A DNA stretch of 64,000 bases from JAGWAJ01 sp026707615 (GTDB lineage: Bacteria > Acidobacteriota > Vicinamibacteria > Vicinamibacterales > UBA8438). The notes beneath the pieces were generated by a model. The model did not search any database, was not told the DNA's origin, and worked only from the letters and a program-made list of their open reading frames with translations. A program made the position numbers and the translations under genes. Location of the stretch: the NCBI GenBank assembly GCA_965207595.1, contig CBDBMW010000011.1:248001-312000 (forward strand), read 5' to 3'. Shown one piece after another: positions 18,255 through 26,003 of this stretch (position 1 is its first letter; every line of letters starts with the position of its first letter).

Positions 18255-19103
18255 ATGAACAAGCTGTCGATCGACCGTCGCTGCCGCGTCGTCGCCGCTA
18301 TCGTCGAGGGCAACAGCATCCGCGCGACGGCACGCATGACGGGCGTCTCGAAGCCGACGATCCTCAAGTTGATCGGCGACCTCGGACGCGTCTGCGCCGA
18401 GTACCAGGACGAGACGCTCCGCGGTCTCAACTGCCGGCGGCTCGAGTGCGACGAAATCTGGCAGTTCGTCTACGCGAAGCAGAAGAACGTCGAGAAGGCG
18501 AAGCGGGCGCCGCGGGAAGCCGGCGACGTGTGGACGTGGGTCGCCATCGACGCGGACTCGAAGCTGATCCCGGCCTGGCACATCGGCCCGCGCGACGCCC
18601 ACGCGGCGCACGCCTTCATGACCGACCTGGCCAGCCGGCTCCGGCACCGGATCCAGCTCACGACGGATGGGCACCAGCCCTACGTCGAGGCGGTCGAGTC
18701 GGCGTTCGGCTGTGACATCGACTACGCCCAGCTCATCAAGGTCTACGCCCTCGACCCCGAGGGCGAGCGGCGTTACAGCCCGGTCGTCTGCACCAGTTGT
18801 GCCGTGAAGCCGATCATGGGCGACCCGGACCCGAAGCGGATCTCGACCAGCTACGTCGAGCGGCAGAACCTCACGATGCGGATGTCGATCCGCCGCTACA
18901 CCCGTCTGACCAACGCCTTCTCGAAGAAGCTGGAGAACCACGCCGCGGCGACGGCGATCCACTTCCTGCACTACAACTTCGCGCGGATCCACCGCACCGT
19001 TCGCACGTCGCCGGCGCAGGCAGCGGGCGTGACCGACACCCTCTGGAGCGTGCGGGACATCGTGACGTTGCTGGAGGAACGCGAGGCGGTCGCCGCGGCC
19101 TGA
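18255..19103 (+). CDS. IS1-family-like transposase
   Basis: This 282-residue protein opens with a helix-turn-helix (MNKLSIDRRCRVVAAIVEGN...ATARMTGVSKPTILKLIGDL) followed by a DDE domain: LECDEIWQFVYAKQKN, DVWTWVAIDADSKL, RIQLTTDGHQPYVEAVE and the closing STSYVERQNLTMRMSIRR. This matches the large subgroup usually labelled IS1 family in bacterial genomes. All acidic residues are present. The ATG at 18255 fits the family start. A related pair of tiny genes follows it and inverted ends flank the whole unit. Confidence 0.8.
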   Translation: MNKLSIDRRCRVVAAIVEGNSIRATARMTGVSKPTILKLIGDLGRVCAEYQDETLRGLNCRRLECDEIWQFVYAKQKNVEKAKRAPREAGDVWTWVAIDADSKLIPAWHIGPRDAHAAHAFMTDLASRLRHRIQLTTDGHQPYVEAVESAFGCDIDYAQLIKVYALDPEGERRYSPVVCTSCAVKPIMGDPDPKRISTSYVERQNLTMRMSIRRYTRLTNAFSKKLENHAAATAIHFLHYNFARIHRTVRTSPAQAAGVTDTLWSVRDIVTLLEEREAVAAA

Positions 19104-19190
19104 CGCTACAATCAATCGAGAGTTGGCCGGGGGCGTCCTACCGCCCCCGGCCGTCCATCGTTCACCCTGTCCGGCGTGTGGAGGCACACC

Positions 19191-19397
19191 ATGAACGACA
19201 GACAAGTCCTGTCCACGCCCACCCCACGGATCGACTACGAGGCGGTCTCCAAGGCCATCGACGCGGAGCACCGGCGCCAAGCGGACACGATGAGCCCCGA
19301 GCTTCGGGATCTCTGGAATCTCCCCGTTCGCGTCGAGTGGCCGGACGGGAAGCGCCCCCCGCGGTTCCGCGACGGTGAGCGTCTGACTGGGTTCTGA
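19191..19397 (+). CDS. small protein with C-terminal R-F-R-x-G-x-R-L-x-G-F motif
   Basis: A 68-residue ORF from ATG 19191 (GTGGAGG 8-14 bases upstream). Its C-terminus, PPRFRDGERLTGF, closely parallels the end of the next protein (RPFRIRNGRRLIGF), so the two appear to be related or to share a terminal peptide signal. I do not recognise a family. It lies 87 bases after the transposase and inside the right inverted end, so it is a passenger of the IS1-like unit. Confidence 0.5.
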   Translation: MNDRQVLSTPTPRIDYEAVSKAIDAEHRRQADTMSPELRDLWNLPVRVEWPDGKRPPRFRDGERLTGF

Positions 19398-19406
19398 GGC
19401 CGCGCC

Positions 19407-19634
19407 ATGAATAGCAGTCGTCTCGCCACGTCGGCAGCGCCGCCGACCCTTACCCCGTGGTTCGAGGGGTTCCTCAAGGAACTGGCCGCCGGGCACGAGC
19501 CCGACCCGGCGGACCTCGACCGCGGGATCGGCCCCTTCGAGATCGCGGCGCGCCGCCTCGATCCGATCTGGCCACCGCGACCGAAGGTGCGGCCGTTCCG
19601 CATCCGCAACGGTCGTCGACTGATCGGGTTCTGA
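19407..19634 (+). CDS. small protein, partner of the preceding gene
   Basis: A 75-residue ORF beginning 9 bases after the previous stop. LTPWFEGFLKELAAGHEPDP forms a predicted helix, then DLDRGIGPFEIAARRLDPIW, and the tail ends RIRNGRRLIGF like its neighbour. Function unknown. Its stop is 25 bases before the right inverted end at 19660. The shared terminal motif and tight spacing suggest a two-gene passenger module. Confidence 0.45.
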   Translation: MNSSRLATSAAPPTLTPWFEGFLKELAAGHEPDPADLDRGIGPFEIAARRLDPIWPPRPKVRPFRIRNGRRLIGF

Positions 19635-19909
19635 CCTCATCGCGCGGTTCCGCGATCAGACTTGACCACTACCGGCACGGACCACGATCCGGCCCGCGGC
19701 CGCCGTGACCGCCAGCCATGCGGGAGCAACGTACCGGCCACGGCCGACGCGAGCCTGGGGTCGGGGTTGATCTCCACGAGCAGGCCCGCGGCGGTCAGGG
19801 AACTCCGGGCGGCAGGATCGGCGAAGAAGATGCCGCGAGAGACTGTGATCTCGATCGGGCGGAAGCGTAGACCGTGACGGGGGATTACGCCGCAAGGAGG
19901 TTGGGTCAC

Positions 19910-20923
19910 ATGGCGGAGGGTCCAGAGGAACGGACGCCGAGTTGGCTGCGCGCAGTCCTCAGCCTGGCGTTCGTCTGCATGTGGGGAGTCGCTATAGGTG
20001 GCGGCGGTGCGGCTGTGCAGGACGGCGACGAGGACAACGAGTTGGACCGCTTCATGGAGCAGGTGCTCGCCCGACGCGACGAGAACCGGATCGCGCGGCG
20101 ACAGTACGTGTTCGACGAGACCGAGAGGTTCACGGTGACCGGGTACGACGGCGAGGTGTACAACGCCTTCTCGCGAGAGTACGTCTGGTACCGGCGCGAC
20201 GACGTGTTCGTGCGCAGCCCGGTGCGGATCGACGGGGTCACGCCCAGCGAAGCGGACTGGCGCCGGTACGAGGCGGACTGGCTAGAAGCCGAGGCGCGGC
20301 GCGCCCGGAACCGCGACGATGAGAATCCGTGCGCCAACGGCAACAGGGCCGAGGGCGCCATACAGCGGGACGCCGAGACGAGTCCCGAGCCGTCCAACCT
20401 GTCCGCCGCGGATCTCCGGCCGCGCTTCCTCGCCGAGTCTTACTGGCTCGACTTCGCGTTCGAGCCGGGCAACTACTACTTCGCCGGTCGCGAGCAGCTT
20501 GCCGACCGCGAAGTGCTACGCATCGAGTACTTGCCGGAACGGCTCTTCGAAGAACCCGAATCCGATGACGCGGGGTGTGACCGGCCCGCGATCGTGGTGC
20601 CCGGGGCGCAGGAGGCGTTCAACAAGGGTGCGCTGGTCACCCTCTGGATCGACCCCGCCGAGCAGCAGATCGTGCGGTTTGCGTTCGACAACGTCGGGTT
20701 CGACTTTCTGCCGCTACGCTGGCTCATTCGCTTGGACGGACTGACTGCATCGATGACGATGGGCCGGCCGCTTGACGACATCTGGCTCCCGGAACGGATC
20801 GACGCCTCGGGTGTGATGAGGATGGCCAGCGGGTCGACCACCGTGGCTTACAGCCGGACGTTCTCCAACTACCGGGAGGCCGTGACCGGAGCACGCCTCC
20901 GCCCTCGCCCCACCGAGCGGTGA
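19910..20923 (+). CDS. secreted protein of unknown function
   Basis: The 337-residue product from ATG 19910 (AAGGAGG 9 bases upstream) has a signal-peptide-like helix WLRAVLSLAFVCMWGVAIGG at residues 11-30. The mature part is rich in Y, F, W and acidic residues and mostly beta-like: ARRQYVFDETERFTVTGYD, ESYWLDFAFEPGNYYFAGR, LVTLWIDPAEQQIVRFAFDN, LPERIDASGVMRMASG. This recalls periplasmic or lipoprotein-like proteins of Acidobacteriota that precede a barrel gene. Its stop overlaps the start of the Omp85-like gene (GTGA), so the two are coupled and probably act together in the envelope. Confidence 0.65.
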   Translation: MAEGPEERTPSWLRAVLSLAFVCMWGVAIGGGGAAVQDGDEDNELDRFMEQVLARRDENRIARRQYVFDETERFTVTGYDGEVYNAFSREYVWYRRDDVFVRSPVRIDGVTPSEADWRRYEADWLEAEARRARNRDDENPCANGNRAEGAIQRDAETSPEPSNLSAADLRPRFLAESYWLDFAFEPGNYYFAGREQLADREVLRIEYLPERLFEEPESDDAGCDRPAIVVPGAQEAFNKGALVTLWIDPAEQQIVRFAFDNVGFDFLPLRWLIRLDGLTASMTMGRPLDDIWLPERIDASGVMRMASGSTTVAYSRTFSNYREAVTGARLRPRPTER

Positions 20924-22287
20924 CCAAGCTGCGCGGGTTGACCGTGCTCTTGTGGTGCGCCCCTGCGCGGCCGGGGCCGGCGGCTGTTGCTGCGATGGTC
21001 ATGGCGCTGCCGGTCGGAACGGCGCTCGCCTGGGAACCTACAGCGTGTGTCATCTGCGTTGCACGGGAGCTCATCACACCGGCTGAGACGGTCGCGGAGA
21101 TTCGAGTCCACGGCAACCAGTCTGTGCCTGACGCCGTGGTCATCGCTCTAACGGGCGTCACGGTGGGCGATGCGGCCGGTCCGGACCTGGAGCAGACGGT
21201 ACGGGAGCGCCTCGCGGCGAGCGGCCGGTTCGAGACGGTCGAAGTTCGCCGCCGCTACCGGTCGTTGACTGCGACGGACCGTGTCGCTCTGGTCATTGTG
21301 GTGCGCGAGCGCCCCGGCGCCCGCTTCTCGAATCCAGTGATGCGGGGGCTCGCGGCAGTGGGCCGCCGGCTCATGGTTGCGCCCATCGTCGACCACCGGG
21401 AAGGCTACGGTGTGGCTTACGGGGCGTTGACTAGCGTCGTGGATACGTTGGGCCCCGGCGGCCGACTGTCGGTGCCGGCAACCTGGGGCGGCCACAAGCG
21501 CATTGGGCTGGAGTTGGAAACGCCGATCCGCGGTCCGGTAATCGACCGCATGCGGGGCGGCGCGTCGCGCGGGCGTCGACGGCATCCGCATTTCGACGTC
21601 GACGACGACCGGACGCGGCTTGAGGTTGCGGCCGAGCGCCGGCTTCCCGGCGGGTTCCGGTTGAGCGGAGAAGCGGCATGGGAAGAGGTGCGCTTCGCGG
21701 CACGCACGGATCGGCTGGTCCGTTCGGCCGTCCATCTCGACTACGGCGACTATCGCGAGACGCCTACTGCCGCCCGCCGGAACATGCTCGTGGTCCGTGC
21801 CGGGCTCGAACGGCTTGACACAGCCGAGGACGGGCCAACCGTTCTCCGGCCCCGCCTGGACGCCCGTGCGTACGCAGCAGTTGGTGGCCAAGCGATTCTT
21901 GCGGCGCGTCTCTTCTTCGAGGGCGCGTCGGCTTCGTTGCCTCCGTATGAGAAGACACTGCTCGGCGGCAGCCCGGCCGCGAGGGGCACACTTCGCGGTT
22001 GGCCCGCTGGCGTTGCGGTCGGTGATCGGATCGCCGCGGCGTCAATCGAGTTGCGGCTGCCCATCACGTCCGTGTTGTCGGAGGGGCGGCTCGGCCTGCG
22101 GTTCTTCTACGACACTGCCGCCGTCTACGGTGTCGAGAGGCCGATCGGGCGCGCGCGGTTCCTGGAGAGTACAGGAGCCGGTATCTTCTTCATGCCGCCC
22201 AGATTCGGTCCCCCGGTTTCCATCGACGTGGCGCACGACTTCGCCGGTGGGGTGCGGATGCACGCCAGCGCCGGCTTCGGGTTCTGA
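20920..22287 (+). CDS. Omp85/BamA-like outer-membrane barrel protein
   Basis: A 455-residue protein with a possible signal region (to about residue 38), a POTRA-like domain VAEIRVHGNQSVPDAVVIAL...LAASGRFETVEVRRRY (residues 58-112), and a C-terminal beta barrel with Omp85 signatures, including LLGGSPAARGTLRGWPAG near residue 350, SIELRLPI, and a final aromatic residue (ASAGFGF). Omp85 proteins insert or transport proteins or lipids at the outer membrane. It is shorter than BamA, with a single POTRA, so it resembles the small accessory barrels. Start is GTG, overlapping the upstream stop. Confidence 0.7.
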   Translation: MTKLRGLTVLLWCAPARPGPAAVAAMVMALPVGTALAWEPTACVICVARELITPAETVAEIRVHGNQSVPDAVVIALTGVTVGDAAGPDLEQTVRERLAASGRFETVEVRRRYRSLTATDRVALVIVVRERPGARFSNPVMRGLAAVGRRLMVAPIVDHREGYGVAYGALTSVVDTLGPGGRLSVPATWGGHKRIGLELETPIRGPVIDRMRGGASRGRRRHPHFDVDDDRTRLEVAAERRLPGGFRLSGEAAWEEVRFAARTDRLVRSAVHLDYGDYRETPTAARRNMLVVRAGLERLDTAEDGPTVLRPRLDARAYAAVGGQAILAARLFFEGASASLPPYEKTLLGGSPAARGTLRGWPAGVAVGDRIAAASIELRLPITSVLSEGRLGLRFFYDTAAVYGVERPIGRARFLESTGAGIFFMPPRFGPPVSIDVAHDFAGGVRMHASAGFGF

Positions 22288-22481
22288 AACACGGCCCATA
22301 TCGTGCAGGAGTTTTCGCGCGATCCGCACCGCGGGGTGCAGTGGCCGGACAGTGACACCTAATCCTGAACGGTCCGCTGCCGGCCTTCGACATGCCGCGC
22401 AGTCCCGTTCATGTTATGGGGTACAGCAGGGGGAACGAGAGCGGATCGATCGTAACAAGCTGTTTGTTATGAATGGGTTGC

Positions 22482-22619
22482 TCAATTCAGGTGGCGGTCG
22501 ACGGCGTGCCGTCCGGGCGGGGCGGAACGGACGAAGGCGGCCGAGAGTGCCTTGTCGGGATGGCGTCCTCGGCGCTTGGTTCTGCGGGGCGAGGGGGCGG
22601 GTTTGGCTACAACATTCAT
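22482..22619 (-). pseudogene. integrase N-terminal fragment
   Basis: Minus-strand sequence reads KALSAAFVRSAPPGRHA, the N-terminus of the P4-type integrases here, then departs after about 40 codons. The upstream part (22630-22650) has the same CCCGTATATGAT-like block found before the intact integrases. The fragment sits 147 bases beyond the 3-prime end of the PQQ dehydrogenase gene, so another element of this family once ended here. Confidence 0.65.
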
Positions 22620-22765
22620 TCCACCATCATATACGGGATTGAGCCGGATTCTGCAACACCTCCTGACTCGGCCCGGTCCGCGCAGACGAACCATAAGTTA
22701 CTGTAAATAAGTGATTTGTAGAACTTACCGCACGAACCCGGACGCCCGCGGACTTCTATGGGGTA

Positions 22766-23255
22766 TCAAGGCAGGGCAAAGACGAACAGGTTGTTTCCGA
22801 AGCTGGGATGGAGCTCGGGCGTCAGGCGGACGAAGGTCGACGCGCTGGCCGCTGTGCCGGTGCTGACCGCGACGTACTGGCGGCCGTCGACCGCGTAGCT
22901 GATGGGAAAGCCGGTGACGGGCGAGCCGAGGTTGATCTCCCACAGCACGTCGCCGGTCTCCTGGTCGAGGGCCCGGAAGCGCCCGTTCACGTCGCCGCCG
23001 AATACCAGTCCGCCGCCGGTAGTGACGAGCGACAGGGTGGCGGCCCGCTGCTCCTGGAGCCACATCGTCCGGCCGGTCTCCGCCGAGATCGCGCGCACGG
23101 TGCCGAGCTGGTCCGTGCCGGGCGCCAACTGGAACCGGGCGGCGAGCTGGTAGATGGCGAGCCCCTCGTCCGGGGTCGCCAGCACCCGCGCGCAGGAGTT
23201 GCGCAGCGGGTAGTACATCGTGTTGGTGAGCGGGCTGTACGCGCCGGCTTCCCAG
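22766..23255 (-). pseudogene. PQQ-dependent dehydrogenase 1, C-terminal half
   Basis: This half starts exactly at WEAGAYSPLTNTMYYPLRNS and runs to the normal end NLFVFALP and stop. It includes beta-propeller blades with GTVRAISAETGRTMWLQEQR, GGGLVFGGDVNGRFRALDQE and DGRQYVAVSTG, the last blades of a PQQ alcohol-dehydrogenase-type protein. The N-terminal half is at 42785-44038 on the same strand. A frame continues to an ATG at 23305 inside the island, so a short chimeric protein could still be made, but it lacks most of the propeller and cannot be a working enzyme. Confidence 0.85.
23249..23255 (+). repeat. attL of the 19.5-kb island
   Basis: TTCCCAG, one of the two direct repeats. In the coding strand it is CTGGGAA, covering the end of the conserved codons for G-K-D-W-E. 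Confidence 0.6.
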
Positions 23256-23301
23256 GCTGGTATCACGCTAACGGAGCACACCGTAACATGTCTGTTCACA
23301 G

Positions 23302-24510
23302 TCATTTACGTTCGCCATGCGCTATCTTGCCAGCCAAAGGTGCCAGCCGAAACGGCCTGCCAGCCGGTTCCGGCTCGTCGGCCGCGTCGTCGCGGCGCAG
23401 CCGTTCGAGCGCAGCCAGATGCTTCGCCAGCTCCGGCGGCGCGTAGATCATGGTCGTCTCGGGCCGGGTGTGTCCATAGAGGTCCTGGATGTCCGCCACG
23501 TCCGTCCCGGCCCGCCGCAGGCCCGCCGCGAACGAGTGCCGGATCTGGTAGGTGGTGAAGACTGGCCGGCCTGCCCGTCGCGCGGCGGCGGCGAGCGCCC
23601 GGTTGACGCTGCTGCGGGGCCACGGCCCGAAGGCCTCGGCGTCGAGGAAGGCGCGGGCGGCGGCGACGCCCTCCGGGACGAGCGGGACGGCGGCGATCCG
23701 GCCGCCCTTGCCGCGCGGGACCGCCACGTAGGGGATCGGCTCGTCGAGCCGGAAGTCCTCGGCCCGCAGCCGGCCCATCTGCGACGGCCGCATCCCGGTC
23801 CAGTGCATCAGGTCGAGCCGGACGCGGGTGACCGAGCCGGCCGGGATCTCCGCCAGCACGGCGGCGATGTGGCGGCGGTCGACCCAGCGTGGCTTCGGGG
23901 GCGGCGGGGCGAAGCGGACCAGGTCGAGCAGGTCGAACGAGGCGCGGCGGCCGTAGAGCACCCGAACGAGGTTCGTCAGCGCGTGGCGGCGGTGGTTGCA
24001 GGTCGAGGCGGCGAGCGTGCGGCGCCACTCGTGGAGCTGCGCGTTGAGCATCGGTAGGTGCGCCGGGAGCGCCGATGTCCGCAGGTGCCCGAACCGCGAC
24101 AGCCACGCCAGCAGGTCGCGGCGGCGTTCGGCGAAGCTGATCAGGGTGCTCTCGACCTGATCGAGATACCGCCCGGCGTCGTGGTTCAGCGTGTGCCGGC
24201 CGCCGGCCGGGAGCGTCCGCAGGCTGGCCCGCAGCTCATCCCGCTTCGCTCGGATGGTCTTGAGCGGGGTGCCGGGCGGGAAGCGGACCTCGCGCTGCAC
24301 GCCGTTGACCTTGACCGTGGCGGCCAGCCCGTGGCGGTCCTTGTAGATGCCCTCGGCGACCCGCACGCGGCGGCGGGCGGGCGGCTTGCCGGCGCCGGCC
24401 TTCGTTGCTCCCCGCTCTCCGTCTTGCCGCGGCTTCGCCACCGGCACGGCCATCGCCCACTCCGCGGCATCGGGTCGGACGCCTTCGATCTCGCTGACGA
24501 TCGGTTCCAT
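23302..24510 (-). CDS. tyrosine recombinase of the defence island
   Basis: The 402-residue protein is a tyrosine recombinase from a different branch from the P4-type integrases. Residues 55-110 form an arm-binding-like domain (YKDRHGLAATVKVNGVQREV). The catalytic domain has R in HWTGMRPSQMGRL, H and R in YQIRHSFAAGLRRAGT, H in LYGHTRPETTM and nucleophile Y in MIYAPPELAKHL. All are intact. The gene ends 47 bases from the attL repeat, the usual position for an island integrase, so it is the likely cause of insertion into the PQQ dehydrogenase gene. It follows the S24 repressor by 12 bases, in an operon with it. Confidence 0.85.
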   Translation of the reverse strand: MEPIVSEIEGVRPDAAEWAMAVPVAKPRQDGERGATKAGAGKPPARRRVRVAEGIYKDRHGLAATVKVNGVQREVRFPPGTPLKTIRAKRDELRASLRTLPAGGRHTLNHDAGRYLDQVESTLISFAERRRDLLAWLSRFGHLRTSALPAHLPMLNAQLHEWRRTLAASTCNHRRHALTNLVRVLYGRRASFDLLDLVRFAPPPPKPRWVDRRHIAAVLAEIPAGSVTRVRLDLMHWTGMRPSQMGRLRAEDFRLDEPIPYVAVPRGKGGRIAAVPLVPEGVAAARAFLDAEAFGPWPRSSVNRALAAAARRAGRPVFTTYQIRHSFAAGLRRAGTDVADIQDLYGHTRPETTMIYAPPELAKHLAALERLRRDDAADEPEPAGRPFRLAPLAGKIAHGERK

Positions 24511-24522
24511 GGACTCTCTCTC

Positions 24523-25215
24523 CTAAAGAAGGGTGCGCGCGGTCCAGCGGACCTCGCCGAGCACGGCCGCGTCGTCGGGCCACGGCAGCGTGGGCCACGC
24601 CCGCTTGTCCGGGTTGTCGCTGACGAGCAGCCAGCTCCCGTCTGCTTCCTTGCCGGCGCGCTTGACGATCAGGCCGTCGCTGGTGCGGACGACGTAGATG
24701 CCCCCCTCGCGCCGCCGCCGGGTGGCGTGGTTGACGAGGATCGAGCAGCCATCGACCAGCGTCGGCTCCATCGACTCGCCTAGCACCTGGATGATGCGGC
24801 AGTCCCCGGCGCCGAGGCCATGGCTGGTGAGCCACGCCCGCCGGAACTTGATGCGGCCGATGACCCGTTCGCGGTCGACATCGGCCCCTCCGCCCGCCGC
24901 GGTGGCGACCTCCCAGACGCCGACGAAGTCGCCCTCGTCGAGCGCCCCGGCGCGGGCGCTGTCGTCTTCGAGCGCCCGAACGCGCGAGGCGAGCTGGGCG
25001 GCGGGCGTCGGGTCGTCGGTGAGCCCGAACAGGTAATCGACGGAGATTCGCAGGGCCTGCGCGGCGGCCGACAGGTTGGCTGGCGACAGGCCGGACTTGC
25101 GGTGCTCGACCATCGAGATCAGGTGCCGCGCGATGCCGGTGCGGTGCGCGAGCTGCAACTGGGTGAGACCGCGCAGCTTGCGGGTCTCGCGGAGGCGTTC
25201 GGCGATGATGTCCAC
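24523..25215 (-). CDS. XRE-S24 phage-type repressor
   Basis: The N-terminus is a helix-turn-helix (IAERLRETRKLRGLTQLQLA and GIARHLISMVEHRKSGLSP); the C-terminus is a LexA/CI-like S24 peptidase domain with the catalytic serine in GESMEPTLVDGCSILVN and the lysine in RTSDGLIVKRAG. Such proteins repress their own operon and are inactivated by RecA-stimulated self-cleavage. The longest frame begins at TTG 25230 but GTG 25215 (DIIAERLRE) fits the family better and leaves the operator outside the gene. It is transcribed into the integrase, so damage-induced excision is a reasonable inference. Confidence 0.85.
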   Translation of the reverse strand: MDIIAERLRETRKLRGLTQLQLAHRTGIARHLISMVEHRKSGLSPANLSAAAQALRISVDYLFGLTDDPTPAAQLASRVRALEDDSARAGALDEGDFVGVWEVATAAGGGADVDRERVIGRIKFRRAWLTSHGLGAGDCRIIQVLGESMEPTLVDGCSILVNHATRRRREGGIYVVRTSDGLIVKRAGKEADGSWLLVSDNPDKRAWPTLPWPDDAAVLGEVRWTARTLL

Positions 25216-25224
25216 CTGCGTATT

Positions 25225-25246
25225 TTGCAATAACCTATTATTGCAA
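25225..25246. promoter_or_regulatory. operator palindrome of the S24 repressor
   Basis: TTGCAATAA and TTATTGCAA form perfect 9-bp arms around 4 bases, directly upstream of the repressor GTG. The right arm includes a TATTAT-like box. The only AT-rich stretch in the neighbourhood, it is the natural repressor binding site. Confidence 0.6.
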
Positions 25247-25714
25247 AGTCAACTACGGGTGCATCTCTTGGGCCGGATGGGACCACCGGATGCCAGGATG
25301 GACGCGACTGGACACCGTTGAACAGGGCACCCTTTGATGCTGCCCGCGGCGTTGGACACGGACAGGTGAGCCCTGCTGCTTGGCCGTTGCAGTCAGGTAT
25401 ACTGACTCAATCCAGTCGGGTCGACGGTCCGGCAGAGGCGGCTGGCTTGCGTCTGGCTGAGTGCGCCATTCGGAGGAGCCGGGGCGATGCCCGAGATCAG
25501 CTGAGGCGTCTTCTCGACGACGCGGCCGGGCCCTCGCGGCTGGCGGCGCGAGCCGCGGAAGGGATCGGGGACTGATGAGGACGAAGACACTGGAAGAGGT
25601 CGAGGTGGCCGGCCGGCGGAAGAGTCGCGGCTAGTGCGGCTGGCCGGCGAGCGGCTGAACGTCTGGCGGTTGGGCATCGGGCGGGACCGAGCGACGGGAA
25701 AAGGGAGGTCGAGC
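25247..25714. other. mostly non-coding; amber-interrupted small frame
   Basis: From 25574 a frame reads MRTKTLEEVEVAGRRKSRG, meets TAG at 25631-25633, then continues in the same frame (VRLAGERLNVWRLGIGRD) into the next gene. Either the stop is a mutation in a once longer gene or a GTG at 25634 restarts. Bases 25247-25573 show nothing I can support. Confidence 0.35.
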
Positions 25715-25945
25715 ATGTATGAGGCGTTGATTCGGCGGCTCGATTCGACCGTGACGGGGGCGGAGGCCCGGGGGATCGTGGCCTCGATGCGGCTGCAGTA
25801 CTCGACGCTCGACCATCTTCCGCGGTCGACGTTCGTTCAGGAGATTGCACTGGCGCGCGCGTGCGAGTCGGTCGAGCCGGGCTACCTCAAGCGGTGCGCG
25901 GGCGACCCGGTGCTCTTCGACGCGGCCGGCCAGCCGTTCGCGTGA
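25715..25945 (+). CDS. small hypothetical protein of the island
   Basis: A 76-residue protein MYEALIRRLDSTVTGAEARG... with TLDHLPRSTFVQEIALARAC and SVEPGYLKRCAGDP. It resembles small conserved proteins that recur between repressors and replication-type genes in integrative elements, but I cannot give a function. GGGAGGTCGAGC just upstream contains a fair ribosome site for this ATG. The frame is open further upstream to 25634, so a 103-residue form from GTG is possible. Confidence 0.5.
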   Translation: MYEALIRRLDSTVTGAEARGIVASMRLQYSTLDHLPRSTFVQEIALARACESVEPGYLKRCAGDPVLFDAAGQPFA

Positions 25946-26003
25946 GTGTCTACCGGCTTCCAGCCGGGTGCGGTCGAGGGCGCGCCCGGCCGGCGCGCGA
26001 ACG

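Larger units (their letters stand above)
15456..19675. mobile_element. IS1-like unit with cargo genes
   Basis: CCGGTAGTGGTCAAGT at 15456-15471 recurs perfectly inverted at 19660-19675. The ends start GGTAGTGG, and IS1-family ends also begin GGT. Inside are a transposase (18255-19103), a GT39-like membrane protein on the opposite strand and four very small genes. No clear target-site duplication is visible, so one end may have rearranged. Confidence 0.65.
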
